A stretch of 64,000 bases of DNA from Saccharopolyspora sp. SCSIO 74807 (GTDB lineage Bacteria; Actinomycetota; Actinomycetes; Mycobacteriales; Pseudonocardiaceae), in assembly GCF_037023755.1 (NCBI RefSeq), contig NZ_CP146100.1, positions 4,247,501 to 4,311,500 on the forward strand, read 5' to 3'. A model generated the notes under the pieces. That model worked only from the letters and a program-made list of their open reading frames with translations, had not been told where the DNA came from and ran no database searches. The position numbers were made by a program, and so were the translations under genes. This document shows positions 1 through 8,499 of the stretch, piece after piece. The stretch's first letter is position 1. Each line of letters starts with the position of its first letter.

Positions 1-287
1 TCGAACCGCTGCCAGCCCAGCCGGTCCGCGATCGCGAGCACGTCGGAGACCAGCGCCTCCTGCCGGTACTCGAAGACCTCCTGCGGGCGGACACCGGGGG
101 AATAGCCGCGCTGGTCCGGCGCCACCGCGTGACAACCCGCGCCGCCGAGCACGTTGAGCTGCTCGCGCCATTCGATCGCGGCTTCCGGGAAGCCGTGCAG
201 CAGCAGCACCGGCCGGTCGCCCTCGGCACCGGCGCTGAGCGCGTCGAAGGTGCCCGCCTCGGTAGGGATCTCGATGTAGTCAGCCAC
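1..287 (-). CDS. alpha/beta hydrolase, C-terminus cut by window edge
   Basis: The reading frame starts at a GTG at 287 and runs off the left edge, so only about the first 95 residues are seen. The N-terminus reads MADYIEIPTEAGTFDAL, followed by the oxyanion-strand motif VLLLHGFPEAAIEWREQL and then APDQRGYSPG. This is the classic N-terminal half of the alpha/beta-hydrolase fold (epoxide hydrolase / haloalkane dehalogenase-like family). The catalytic nucleophile elbow lies beyond the edge, so no substrate can be assigned. Confidence 0.8.
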   Translation of the reverse strand, partial: MADYIEIPTEAGTFDALSAGAEGDRPVLLLHGFPEAAIEWREQLNVLGGAGCHAVAPDQRGYSPGVRPQEVFEYRQEALVSDVLAIADRLGWQRF

Positions 288-350
288 CCGCACACTCTAG
301 ATCGCGGCACCGACGGCGGGACAGGAAAGTCCCGTTGCCGCGCAACGGAA

Positions 351-1403
351 TCAGTCCAGCAGCCGGTAGCCCCAGCTACCGGTGTGGGTCTGCCCGGGCC
401 GCAGCACGATCATTCCGTCACCTGTGACGAAAGCGTTCGGTGCGCAAGTCATCGGCTCGACGGTGAGCCCGGCTCGCGCGGGACGGTCCGTCTCCGGCGA
501 ATCGTCGGTGTAGACCTGCAGGTACCCGTGCGTGCGGTCGGCCCACAACTGCACGGCGCTGCCGTCGGGCCGTCCGAATCGGACGGTCGCGGTGCCGTCG
601 GAATCCCGGTCCAGGTCGGTGAAAGCGGTGTCCATTTCGGTCGCACCGATCGGCCGGGCGGTGCGGTAGTCGTACTCCGAGCCCGCCACATCGGCTTTGC
701 CGGTGGGGATCAGCCGGTCGTTGGTGACGTAGTAGGTGTTCGCGGGCAGCTCGAACACCACGTCGTCGACCCGCTCGCCGCCGGCCGCCAGGTACGTGTG
801 GTTCGCGGTGCCGAACGGCGCGTCCGTGCGGCCCGCGTTCCGCGCGCTCAACGTGCTGCGGAAACCGTTGCCCTGCAAGGTGAATTCGATCCGGAAGGCG
901 ATCGTGAACGGGTAGCCGTAGTGCGGGTGCAGCAGGTGCTCCAGCACCACGCGGTCCCGGTGGTGCTCGACCGGAGTCCACTCGGTGAAGCCCATCAGCC
1001 CGTGCAGCGCCGACTCGCGGTCCGGCTCGTTGATCGGAACCTGCAAGTCCTCGCCGCCGAAGGTGTAGCGGCCCTGGTCGATCCGGTTGGCCCACGGCAG
1101 CAACGTCTTGCCCTGCCAGCCTTCGCCGATGTCGTCGGGCGCGTGCGTCAGCAGCATCTCGGTGCCGTCGACCCGCCAGGACAGGACGGTGGCCGCGACT
1201 CCGCCGACCACCAGGCTGTGGCGGCCGGAGCGCAGCTCGTACAGGCGGCCGTTCGCCGTCTGGCCGTCGGATCCCCGGGTCGCCTGCGCGGCCGCGGTGG
1301 TCGAACCGAGGCCGGTGAGCCCGGCCGCCCCGGCGGCCGCGATCGCCGCCCCGCCGATCGCGCGCCTGCTGAACTCCCGGGCTGCACCGTGCCCAACGGA
1401 CAT
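351..1403 (-). CDS. Tat-exported aldose 1-epimerase family protein (mutarotase fold)
   Basis: A 350-residue protein. The N-terminus contains EFSRRAIGG followed by an Ala/Gly-rich hydrophobic stretch ending near TTAAAQA, which fits a twin-arginine signal peptide, so it probably acts outside the membrane. The body carries galactose-mutarotase features: LLPWANRI, a GLMGF segment, the NHTYLA histidine region and a C-terminal LTVEPMTCAPNAF with the acidic residue expected of the general base. Mutarotases interconvert anomers of free aldoses. Start ATG 1403 has GAGGAGG just upstream. It lies 59 nt downstream of the GH2 gene on the same strand, so glycosidase and epimerase probably form one exported sugar-processing operon. 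The real substrate is not evident. Confidence 0.88.
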   Translation of the reverse strand: MSVGHGAAREFSRRAIGGAAIAAAGAAGLTGLGSTTAAAQATRGSDGQTANGRLYELRSGRHSLVVGGVAATVLSWRVDGTEMLLTHAPDDIGEGWQGKTLLPWANRIDQGRYTFGGEDLQVPINEPDRESALHGLMGFTEWTPVEHHRDRVVLEHLLHPHYGYPFTIAFRIEFTLQGNGFRSTLSARNAGRTDAPFGTANHTYLAAGGERVDDVVFELPANTYYVTNDRLIPTGKADVAGSEYDYRTARPIGATEMDTAFTDLDRDSDGTATVRFGRPDGSAVQLWADRTHGYLQVYTDDSPETDRPARAGLTVEPMTCAPNAFVTGDGMIVLRPGQTHTGSWGYRLLD

Positions 1404-1462
1404 CGTCGTCCTCCTCGCTGGCTTTTCGATTTTCCTCGCTGTGCGACCGAATTCGCTCGGGA

Positions 1463-3277
1463 TCACGGGGTTCCCGCGTCGATCACCGCCCGGTTGGCTT
1501 CGCGCACCGCGTCGGCGTCGGGCTTGAGGATCTGGCGGTCGTAGGTGAAGAACCCGTTCACCTCGTTCTCCACGTCGGTGATCTGGGTGTACACCGAAGC
1601 CGAGATCCCCTTCTCGCCGATGATCCGCACCAGGTCGTCGTGCACCTCGCGGTACCTGCGGGTGAGTTCCTCGCGGTTCTCGACGATCTCGTACGACGAC
1701 GGTTCGCCGGGCCACAGGTGCCCTTCGTCGACGAGCCCGAGCCCGCCGTACTCGCCGTCCACCGAGGCGCGTTCGCCGGTGACCTCCGGCGCGCCCGGAC
1801 CGACGTAGGTGTGGTCGTCGTAGATGTGCCCCGCGCCGGTGTCCGGCAGCGAGTCGCAGCAGTTCACCCCGCTGGCCGCGTCCACCAGCCGGGTCGGGTC
1901 CTGCTCCTGGACCTGCTCGGCGATCCGGGCGGTGTCGAACTCGCCCCAGCCCTCGTTGAACGGCACCCACGTCACGATCGACGGCGAGTTGCCGAGCTGG
2001 TCGATCATGTCCCGGATCTCGGCCTCGTAGTTGCGCTTCGCGTCCTCGCCAGGGGTCTGCCCGTTCACCAGCGCGGGCATGTCCTGCCACACCAGCAGTC
2101 CGAGCCGGTCGGCGTGCGCGTACCAGCGCGCCGGTTCGACCTTGATGTGCTTGCGCACCATGTTGAACCCGAGCTGCTTGGTCTGCTCCAGGTCGGACCG
2201 CAGCGCCTCGTCGGTGGGCGCGGTGAAAATGCCGTCCGGCCAGTAGCCCTGGTCCAGCGGCCCGTGCTGGAACAGGATCTTGCCGTTGAGCGCGAGCCGC
2301 GGGCGCCCCTGCTCGTCGTCGACGAGTCCGATCGAGCGCATTCCGGCGTAGCTGCCGACCTCGTCGACCGGCCTGCCTTCGTCGTCGAGCAGCCGCACCT
2401 TCAGGTCGTAGAGGTACGGGTCGTCCGGCGACCACAGGTGCGGGTCCGGCACCGGCAGCCGCACGTCCGCGCCCGCGTCCCCGCTCGCGCGGGCCACTTC
2501 GCCGCCGCCGGGTTCGCTCAGCACGGCCTCGACCCGGCCGCCGCGGGAACCGTCCGCGCGCACGGCGAAACTCCCGTCCGGCAGGTCCGGCGTGATCTTC
2601 AGGCCGGTGATGTGCGAGTCCGGCACCGGTTCCAGCCACACCGTCTGCCAAATGCCGGAGGCTCCGGTGTAGAAGATGCCGCCGGGATCGTTGCGCTGCT
2701 TGCCGACCGGGTAGGGGTTCGCGTCGTTGCGGTCCTCCACCTCGACGGTCACCTCCTGCGGTCCGGAATCGGTGACCGCATCGGTGATGTCGGCGCTGAA
2801 GGCGGTGGAACCGCCCTCGTGCACGGCGACCTCCTTGCCGTTCACGCTGACCGCGGCTTTCTGGTCCACCGCCCCGAAATGCAGCAGCAGCCGCTGCCCG
2901 GCCCAGTCCGGCGGCACCTCGAAGGTGCGCTTGTAGAGCAGGTGGTCGTCGTGGCGCTGGATCCCGGACAGGCCGGACTCCGGCGGGTACGGCACGAGGA
3001 TCTGCTCGGAGGTTTCCGCGGGGGGAGTGGCGGCGCCGGCGAACTCCCACAGGCCGTTGAGGTTGAGCCACTGCTCCCGCGTCATCTGCGGGCGCGGGTA
3101 TTCGGGCAGCGCGTTGTCCGGGCCGACCTGGTCGGTCCACGGCGTGGTCAGCGGCGGTTCCTTCGGTTCCCACTGGGGAGCCGGGGACGCCTGAGCGGGC
3201 ATGCCGGTCACCGTAGCCAGTCCGGCGGCGGCGATCAGCGCCGCGAATCGGAACCGGCGGGTCGCGCGTCGGTGCAC
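1463..3277 (-). CDS. secreted glycoside hydrolase family 2 protein
   Basis: A 604-residue protein with a Sec-type signal peptide (MHRRATRRFRF, hydrophobic core, cleavage probably after MPAQA). It has the GH2 order: sugar-binding jelly-roll domain (around residues 60-200), immunoglobulin-like domain (around 205-300) and TIM barrel (from about 310). The acid/base motif FNEGWGEF places Glu near residue 442, and DGEYGG offers the nucleophile Glu near 509. GH2 enzymes are beta-galactosidases, beta-glucuronidases or beta-mannosidases. The length fits the short, LacZ-domain-5-free type. The exact sugar cannot be told from sequence. First gene of a unit with the downstream exported epimerase. Confidence 0.92.
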   Translation of the reverse strand: MHRRATRRFRFAALIAAAGLATVTGMPAQASPAPQWEPKEPPLTTPWTDQVGPDNALPEYPRPQMTREQWLNLNGLWEFAGAATPPAETSEQILVPYPPESGLSGIQRHDDHLLYKRTFEVPPDWAGQRLLLHFGAVDQKAAVSVNGKEVAVHEGGSTAFSADITDAVTDSGPQEVTVEVEDRNDANPYPVGKQRNDPGGIFYTGASGIWQTVWLEPVPDSHITGLKITPDLPDGSFAVRADGSRGGRVEAVLSEPGGGEVARASGDAGADVRLPVPDPHLWSPDDPYLYDLKVRLLDDEGRPVDEVGSYAGMRSIGLVDDEQGRPRLALNGKILFQHGPLDQGYWPDGIFTAPTDEALRSDLEQTKQLGFNMVRKHIKVEPARWYAHADRLGLLVWQDMPALVNGQTPGEDAKRNYEAEIRDMIDQLGNSPSIVTWVPFNEGWGEFDTARIAEQVQEQDPTRLVDAASGVNCCDSLPDTGAGHIYDDHTYVGPGAPEVTGERASVDGEYGGLGLVDEGHLWPGEPSSYEIVENREELTRRYREVHDDLVRIIGEKGISASVYTQITDVENEVNGFFTYDRQILKPDADAVREANRAVIDAGTP

Positions 3278-3494
3278 GTTGCCTCCTGGGGATCGGTTCT
3301 AGCCGCGAGCCGGGAAATCAGGACGAAACAGAAGCCACAACAAGCAACAACAATGACCAGAAACACACGGGAAGTCAACGGCACCATCCGTGTGCCGCGC
3401 ATCGGAGCAACATCATGGATCTGAACGGGTGTATCCGGTTAAGTTGGATCGGCAGACCACCCGGCACCGGTGCCGCATCGAGGAGGACCCGCAC

Positions 3495-5213
3495 GTGACC
3501 CAGCAAGCCCAGTCCCCGCAGGTCGGAAATCCCGGTGCGCAGTTCTTGGCCGCCCGCGACCTGCTGCTGCGCCACCGCGAGGACTACGACGCCGCGCGGG
3601 CGGAGTTCCGCTGGCCGCAGCCCGCCGAGTTCAACTGGGCGCTGGACTGGTTCGACACCATCGCCGCGCGCGAGGACCGCCTGGCGCTGTGGATCGTCGA
3701 GGCCGACGGGGGCGAGCGCAAGCTCACCTTCGGCGATCTGACCCGGCGCTCCAACCAGGTCGCGAACTGGCTGCGCGGCCTCGGCGTGGCCCGCGGCGAC
3801 AAGCTGATCCTGATGCTGGGCAACCAGGTCGAGCTGTGGGAGACGATCCTGGCCGCGATGAAGCTCGGCGCGGTGATCATCCCGGCGACGACGCTGCTCG
3901 GCGCGGCGGACCTGCGCGACCGGGTCGATCGGGGTGGGGCCAAGCACGTGGTCACCACGGCCGCCGACGCCGCCAAATTCGCGGATGTGCCAGGGGATTA
4001 CACCCGCATCGCGGTCGGTGGCGCGGACGGCTGGCAGTCCTATTCGGACAGCGAAGCCGCGGACGAGTCGTTCACCCCGGACGGACCGACCCGCGCCGCC
4101 GACCCGCTGCTGCTGTACTTCACCTCCGGGACCACCGCGCAGCCGAAGCTCGTCGAGCACACCCACGTTTCCTACCCGGTCGGTCATCTGTCCACTATGT
4201 ACTGGATCGGGCTGGAACCGGGGGACGTGCACCTGAACATCTCCTCGCCGGGCTGGGCCAAGCACGCGTGGAGCAACGTGTTCGCGCCGTGGAACGCCGA
4301 GGCGACGGTGTTCATCTACAACTACTCCCGCTTCGACGCTCCGGCGCTGCTGCGCGAGATCGAGCGCTGCGGAGTGACCAGCTTCTGCGCCCCGCCCACG
4401 GTGTGGCGGATGCTCATCCAAGCGGACCTGAGCGCGTTGCCGACTCCGCCGCGCAAGGTCGTCGGCGCCGGGGAGCCGCTCAACCCGGAGATCATCGAGC
4501 AGGTCCGCCGCTCGTGGGGAGTGTCCATCCGGGACGGTTTCGGGCAGACCGAGACCAGCGTGCAGGTGGCCAACACGCCCGGCCAGGAGCTCAAACCCGG
4601 ATCGATGGGCCGCGCGCTGCCCGGCTTCGAGGTCACGCTGGTGGACCCGGCCGGTGGCCGGGAAGCCGAGGAAGGCGAGATCTGCCTGCGCCTGGACCCG
4701 CGGCCGGTCGGCCTGATGACCGGCTACGCCGACGACGCCGAGCGCAACGCCGAGGTGTTGCGCGGCGGCTACTACCACACCGGCGACGTCGGATCGCGGG
4801 ATTCCGAGGGCTACATCACCTACGTCGGGCGCACCGATGACGTGTTCAAGGCGTCGGACTACCGGATCTCACCGTTCGAGCTGGAAAGCGTGCTGCTGGA
4901 GCACGAGGCCGTCGCCGAGGCCGCGGTGGTTCCCTCGCCGGACCCGATCCGGCTGGCGGTGCCGAAGGCGTACGTCGTGCTGGCCGCCGGATGGGAGCCG
5001 GGGGAGGAGTCGGCGCTGGCGATCCTGCGGTTCGCCCGCGAGCACTTGGCGCCGTACAAGCGGATCCGGCGGCTGGAGTTCACCGACCTGCCCAAGACGA
5101 TCTCCGGCAAGATCCGCCGCGTCGAACTCCGCACCCGCGAGACCGAACAGCTCACCGACGCCGCCCCGCCCGGCGAGTACCGCGAGGAGCACTTCCCGAC
5201 CCTGAAGTCCTGA
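3495..5213 (+). CDS. AMP-forming acyl-CoA synthetase (AcsM-like medium/short-chain)
   Basis: A 572-residue ANL-superfamily ligase. The P-loop-like motif YFTSGTTAQPK lies around residue 208, followed by a DGFGQTETS core, YYHTGDV and YVGRTDDVFKASDYRISPFELE, with the C-terminal catalytic Lys in PKTISGKIRR. PGWAKHAWSNVFAPWNAEATVF is typical of the medium-chain acyl-CoA / acetoacetyl-like synthetase branch. It activates a carboxylic acid to the acyl-CoA with ATP. Start GTG 3495 is chosen for AGGAGG at 3481-3486; an in-frame extension upstream lacks conserved sequence. It stands alone, divergent from the GH2 operon, and ends in palindromic repeat elements. Confidence 0.9.
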   Translation: MTQQAQSPQVGNPGAQFLAARDLLLRHREDYDAARAEFRWPQPAEFNWALDWFDTIAAREDRLALWIVEADGGERKLTFGDLTRRSNQVANWLRGLGVARGDKLILMLGNQVELWETILAAMKLGAVIIPATTLLGAADLRDRVDRGGAKHVVTTAADAAKFADVPGDYTRIAVGGADGWQSYSDSEAADESFTPDGPTRAADPLLLYFTSGTTAQPKLVEHTHVSYPVGHLSTMYWIGLEPGDVHLNISSPGWAKHAWSNVFAPWNAEATVFIYNYSRFDAPALLREIERCGVTSFCAPPTVWRMLIQADLSALPTPPRKVVGAGEPLNPEIIEQVRRSWGVSIRDGFGQTETSVQVANTPGQELKPGSMGRALPGFEVTLVDPAGGREAEEGEICLRLDPRPVGLMTGYADDAERNAEVLRGGYYHTGDVGSRDSEGYITYVGRTDDVFKASDYRISPFELESVLLEHEAVAEAAVVPSPDPIRLAVPKAYVVLAAGWEPGEESALAILRFAREHLAPYKRIRRLEFTDLPKTISGKIRRVELRTRETEQLTDAAPPGEYREEHFPTLKS

Positions 5214-5227
5214 CCCCGCTTCTCCAC

Positions 5228-5278
5228 GAGTGAACGGCCTGTTCGTCCAATCTAGTGGGACGAACGGGCCGTTCACTC
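5228..5278. repeat. palindromic intergenic repeat, copy 1
   Basis: Near-perfect inverted repeat: the left arm GAGTGAACGGCC-GTTCGTCC pairs with GGACGAAC-GGCCGTTCACTC around a short AT-richer loop, with one mismatch in about 21 bp. It sits 14 nt after the acyl-CoA synthetase stop, so it may also end transcription. Copies 2 (5324-5374) and 3 (19141-19180) share the GTGAACGG / CCGTTCAC ends. Confidence 0.75.
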
Positions 5279-5323
5279 GGCTCGACCTGCCGCGGTAGCC
5301 GGTCGCGTACGTGCGTGGACCGT

Positions 5324-5374
5324 GAGCGAACGGACCGTTGGACCAAACTATTGGGACGAGCGGGCCGTTCACTC
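5324..5374. repeat. palindromic intergenic repeat, copy 2 (degenerate)
   Basis: A second copy of the same 51-bp element in the same gap and orientation. The right arm GGGCCGTTCACTC is intact, while the left arm (GAGCGAACGG...) has accumulated several mismatches. It lies just beyond the 3' end of the DUF397 gene, between two convergent transcription units. Confidence 0.65.
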
Positions 5375-5387
5375 GGTGGCTTCGGGG

Positions 5388-5591
5388 TCAGGGTGCGTCG
5401 AAGCGGCCCTGTTTGAGGGCGGCGATCCAGGCGGTGTGGGCGGCGGCGGTGAGGCGCAGGGTTCCGGCGGCCGGGGACTTGCTGTCGCGGACCGCCGAGC
5501 CGCCGCCGGTCAGGGTCGCCACTTCCACGCAGTTGCCGCCGGCGTCGCTGTAGCTCGATTTGCGCCACGGGACGTCGCGCGACTCAACCAT
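5388..5591 (-). CDS. DUF397 domain protein
   Basis: A 67-residue protein. It contains the DUF397 signature: WRKSSYSDAGGNCVEVA at the N-terminus, then VRDSKSP and a C-terminal W-containing helix. DUF397 genes in actinobacteria usually sit next to an XRE/DUF5753 regulator, forming pairs such as those around whiJ/abaA in Streptomyces. Here the start ATG (5591) overlaps the end of the upstream XRE gene (stop at 5584), so the two are translationally coupled. The pair is thought to influence development or secondary metabolism, by analogy only. Confidence 0.9.
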   Translation of the reverse strand: MVESRDVPWRKSSYSDAGGNCVEVATLTGGGSAVRDSKSPAAGTLRLTAAAHTAWIAALKQGRFDAP

Positions 5592-6450
5592 GATCGTTTT
5601 CCTCGCGTAGCTCGTGCAGTACCCGAGCCAGCATCTCGCGGGATTCACCGGGTGCAAGAGCCATCCGGCGCAAGTCACCGAACATCCCGTCCATGGTCGC
5701 GACGTCGCCCGCATCGCTGATCATGTGCCCGCCCAGCGGGCCGTCGAAGTAGCACATCGGCGGGTCGATCTCCGGGTTCGCGAAGTGCAGCAGGGTGAAG
5801 TTCGTCGCGATTCCGCCGTAGCCGTCATGGGTCGCCGTGAGCACTTGGATCGTGATGTTGGCGGATTTGCTCTGGTCCAGCAGATGATCGAGCTGATCGG
5901 CCAGCACTTCGGGACTGCCGACGGCCAGCCGCAAGGTCGCCTCGGCGATGATCGCGTGCAGGTGCAACGGGTTCGGCCCGGTGAGCCGTTGCTGCCGTTG
6001 CATTCGCGCCTGCACCCATCGATCGACGAATTCCGGGGCGACCTTGTGCCGCCCCGCGTCGTGGATGGCGCGGGCGTAGTCCTCGGTTTGCAGCAGCCCG
6101 GGAACCAGCACCGGTTCGAACGTGCGGATCTCGGTGGCGTCCTCCTCGAAGCTGACCAGCGGCCGCAGCCATTCCGGTAGTCCGTAGACCGCCCACTGCC
6201 CGGCGCCGTGCCGGGATTCCGCGCGCAACTGCTCCAGGCCCTTGCGCACTTCGGCCGGTGCGCGCAGTTCCGCCAGCAGCCGCACGAGATCGGTTTCGCT
6301 GATCTTGGTGTTGCCGTGCTCCCAATTGACCATCGTCGTGTGCCTGCGCCCGATGGCGTCGCCGACCTGGGTCTGGGTGAGCCCCGCCGCCTCCCGGAGC
6401 CTGCGCAGTTCCGCGCCGAGCCGGCGCAGCTGCGGCGATGAGCCCGTCAT
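5584..6450 (-). CDS. XRE-family HTH regulator with DUF5753 domain
   Basis: A 288-residue protein. Residues around 8-65 form a Cro/CI helix-turn-helix (LRRLREAAGLTQTQVGDAIGRRHTTMVNWEHGNTKIS). The rest is the DUF5753 region with its hallmark VPGLLQTEDYARA segment and a FDGPLGG stretch near the C-terminus. Start ATG 6450 is chosen because AGAAGGGGACG lies directly upstream; an 18-residue in-frame extension has no such site. It is cotranscribed with the overlapping DUF397 gene and is probably autoregulated through the divergent intergenic region. Confidence 0.92.
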   Translation of the reverse strand: MTGSSPQLRRLGAELRRLREAAGLTQTQVGDAIGRRHTTMVNWEHGNTKISETDLVRLLAELRAPAEVRKGLEQLRAESRHGAGQWAVYGLPEWLRPLVSFEEDATEIRTFEPVLVPGLLQTEDYARAIHDAGRHKVAPEFVDRWVQARMQRQQRLTGPNPLHLHAIIAEATLRLAVGSPEVLADQLDHLLDQSKSANITIQVLTATHDGYGGIATNFTLLHFANPEIDPPMCYFDGPLGGHMISDAGDVATMDGMFGDLRRMALAPGESREMLARVLHELREENDHG

Positions 6451-6501
6451 GCCGTCGTCCCCTTCTGCTGATCCGGCCAGCAGCCTAGCGAAAATTCCTG
6501 A

Positions 6502-6528
6502 CATTCAAGATCGCACGATCGGGGAATG
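6502..6528. promoter_or_regulatory. interrupted palindrome, candidate operator of the XRE regulator
   Basis: CATTC-aa-GATCG-ca-CGATC-ggg-GAATG forms two nested inverted repeats in the 157-bp gap between the XRE gene and the divergent small gene at 6608. Position and symmetry suit a dimeric HTH regulator; no binding data exist. Confidence 0.35.
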
Positions 6529-6607
6529 CCCGGCCTTGGATGTCAACTTCTAATCTCCCGATCAACCGCGTCGAATCGCACGCGGGCACGGGAGAGAGGA
6601 GTCACCC

Positions 6608-6976
6608 ATGGACGGAACGGGCGGAATCGGGCGCGATCCGCTGGACCTGCTGGTGCCGGACCTGACCGGACACCCGCCGATGTGCGGAGAGGAGGAGCTC
6701 GCCCGCCGGATGGCCGTGGAGGTCGCCAAAGCCAGGGCCCGCGCATTCGCAGTCGTCCAGGAGTACGGAACGCGCGCCGCGATGGAGATCGCGGGCTGGG
6801 GGATCGCCGTCGGAGGCCGATACGACGTGATCGGCGTCGGCGGGGGCCAATGGCTCGCCGATGCCCTCGCCCGACTCCGTGCGGCAGGGGTTCACCTGGG
6901 GCGGCCGGGTGCGTGCGCACGTGGTCCCAGCGGACGGAACGCAGCGGTCGATCGGCTGATCAAGACGTCGAGTTGA
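6608..6976 (+). CDS. small protein of unknown function
   Basis: A 122-residue protein that I do not recognise. The start ATG has GAGAGGAG a few bases upstream. The middle (about residues 28-60) is an Ala/Arg-rich helix (LARRMAVEVAKARARAFAVVQEYG), followed by Gly-rich stretches. It has no signal peptide or membrane segment. It is divergent from the XRE/DUF397 pair and could be a target of that regulator, which is inference from position only. Confidence 0.6.
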   Translation: MDGTGGIGRDPLDLLVPDLTGHPPMCGEEELARRMAVEVAKARARAFAVVQEYGTRAAMEIAGWGIAVGGRYDVIGVGGGQWLADALARLRAAGVHLGRPGACARGPSGRNAAVDRLIKTSS

Positions 6977-7008
6977 TCTAGGGTCGGGGGAGACGATCTG
7001 GGGGCGCT

Positions 7009-7878
7009 ATGACCGACGTGGCCGCTGAAGCGCAACAAGCGGGGACATTGGTCACCCTGGCGGTGCTCCTGGCGGCGGTGTTGCACGCGACGTGGAACGC
7101 GCTCGCGCACGGGGTGGCCGACCGGATGATCGGGTTCTCGCTGATCGGCCTCACCTACACCGCGGTCGGCGCAGTTGTGGTGATGTTCACCGGCCCGCCC
7201 GCACCGGAAGCCTGGCCGCTGGTGCTGGCTTCCGCCGCGGTGCACGTCCTTTATCAATTCGGATTGCTGGCCAGTTATCGGCTGGGCGAGTTCAGCCAGG
7301 TCTACCCGCTGGCCCGCGGCACTTCGCCGTGGGTGGTGACACTGCTGTCCGCCGTCCTGCTCGGCCAGCGCATCCCGGCGGTGCAGCTGGCCGGGGTGCT
7401 GGTGGTCTCCGCGGGGTTGCTGAGCCTGGTGTTCGTCGGCGGGATGCCCGGTCGCACCGCTGTGCCGGGTCTGCTCGCCGCGTTCGGCACCGGCCTGCTG
7501 ATCGCCACTTACACGGTCATCGACGGCGTCGGAGTGCACCGGACCGGTGTGCTCGGCTACGCGGCCTGGATGTTCCTGCTGCAGGGGCCCGCGTTGCCGC
7601 TGGCCGGCTGGACCTCGCGGCGCCGGAGTTTTCTGCCCGGATTGCGCCGGCATTGGCGCGGCGGAATTGCGGGCGGGCTCGTTTCGATGGCCGCCTACGG
7701 GATCGTTTTGTGGGCGCAAACACGGGCAACCCTTGGACCGGTTGCGGCGCTGCGCGAGACCAGCATCGTGTTCGGCGCATTGCTCGGGGCGATCTTCCTG
7801 GGCGAGCGGATGGGCCGCGGCCGGGCGGTGCTCGCCGGGGTCGTGGTGGCCGGGATCGTCCTGATCGACCTGGCCTGA
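7009..7878 (+). CDS. EamA-family (DMT superfamily) transporter
   Basis: A 289-residue integral membrane protein with about ten hydrophobic segments arranged as two EamA repeats (roughly 14-140 and 150-289). EFSQVYPLARGTSPW in the first repeat and GPVAALRETSIVFGALLGAIFLGE in the second are typical of the family. EamA proteins export amino acids or related metabolites, or take up small solutes; the substrate here cannot be named. GGGGG precedes the start. Given the betaine block next door a role in osmolyte handling is conceivable but not shown. Confidence 0.88.
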   Translation: MTDVAAEAQQAGTLVTLAVLLAAVLHATWNALAHGVADRMIGFSLIGLTYTAVGAVVVMFTGPPAPEAWPLVLASAAVHVLYQFGLLASYRLGEFSQVYPLARGTSPWVVTLLSAVLLGQRIPAVQLAGVLVVSAGLLSLVFVGGMPGRTAVPGLLAAFGTGLLIATYTVIDGVGVHRTGVLGYAAWMFLLQGPALPLAGWTSRRRSFLPGLRRHWRGGIAGGLVSMAAYGIVLWAQTRATLGPVAALRETSIVFGALLGAIFLGERMGRGRAVLAGVVVAGIVLIDLA

Positions 7879-8211
7879 CCAGCGAGGAAGCGGCAACTGA
7901 AAAGATCTTGTGCCAAAGTCTGGCGCTGCTGCGGTGTGGATCGTAACATCCGTGGCCCCCCGATCGATCTCACCGGCGGAAAAGGGAAATCGATCCCCAC
8001 CGCGAGCCCAGCGTGAGCAATTTTGTAGGCATCCGCGGTTGCGCTATTCGTTGTTGTCATGGTAAGTGCTGCGTACGCGATGGTACACACTCCGGCGCGA
8101 CCGTGCACTTATCTGATCGTGACATGCCTCCGCAATCTCCGGAATAAGCGCAGGTGAAAGCGCATTTTTTTACCCAGGGTGATCGGTTGAATCACGCTAA
8201 TATCCCACCCA

Positions 8212-8227
8212 TGTGATCAGTGTCACA
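8212..8227. promoter_or_regulatory. CRP/GlxR-type operator, perfect half-sites
   Basis: TGTGATCAGTGTCACA matches the TGTGA-N6-TCACA consensus recognised by CRP-family regulators (Crp in mycobacteria, GlxR in corynebacteria) with both half-sites exact. It lies 12 bp upstream of the best -35 candidate (8239). No CRP gene is in the window. Confidence 0.55.
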
Positions 8228-8238
8228 GCTTTGCACGG

Positions 8239-8266
8239 TTGCTTCAGCAACTCATTCGCCTAGTTT
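8239..8266 (+). promoter_or_regulatory. possible housekeeping-type promoter for the betaine block
   Basis: TTGCTT (8239-8244), a 16-bp spacer and TAGTTT (8261-8266) resemble actinobacterial TTGnnn / TAnnnT boxes. The fit is modest; it gains weight only from its place just after the CRP-like site. Confidence 0.3.
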
Positions 8267-8499
8267 GGTTACTCGACGCACGGATCTCGCGTCGAAGCCG
8301 GTCGGCAAAGGCGCTGACTGAGTGCGAGGACTGGCGCAGGTGTTGCGGCCTGAACTTTTTCGGCCGCCCGCGCCGGTGCGCAGGCGTCGCCATTTCGATT
8401 GGCGACCCGGCACGACCGCGAGATGATCTCGGGGCGGATTCGCGCGGACCCGAGTGCGGTGCAGAGGCGCATGACCAACGCGAGTGGTGGGAGTGAAGT

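Larger units (their letters stand above)
7879..8499. other. 621-bp non-coding region upstream of the betaine block
   Basis: No open frame here has a ribosome site and plausible codon use. The stretch is visibly richer in A/T than the genes around it, especially 8030-8280. It holds the CRP-like palindrome at 8212-8227 and a possible promoter just downstream, so a transcript with a leader of about 230 nt before the methyltransferase start is likely. Confidence 0.6.

Noticed and set aside
351-3173. A single 940-codon minus frame joining the epimerase with sequence over the GH2 gene
   Set aside because: Only its last 350 codons (from ATG 1403, with GAGGAGG) encode a recognisable protein; the GH2 gene uses another frame.
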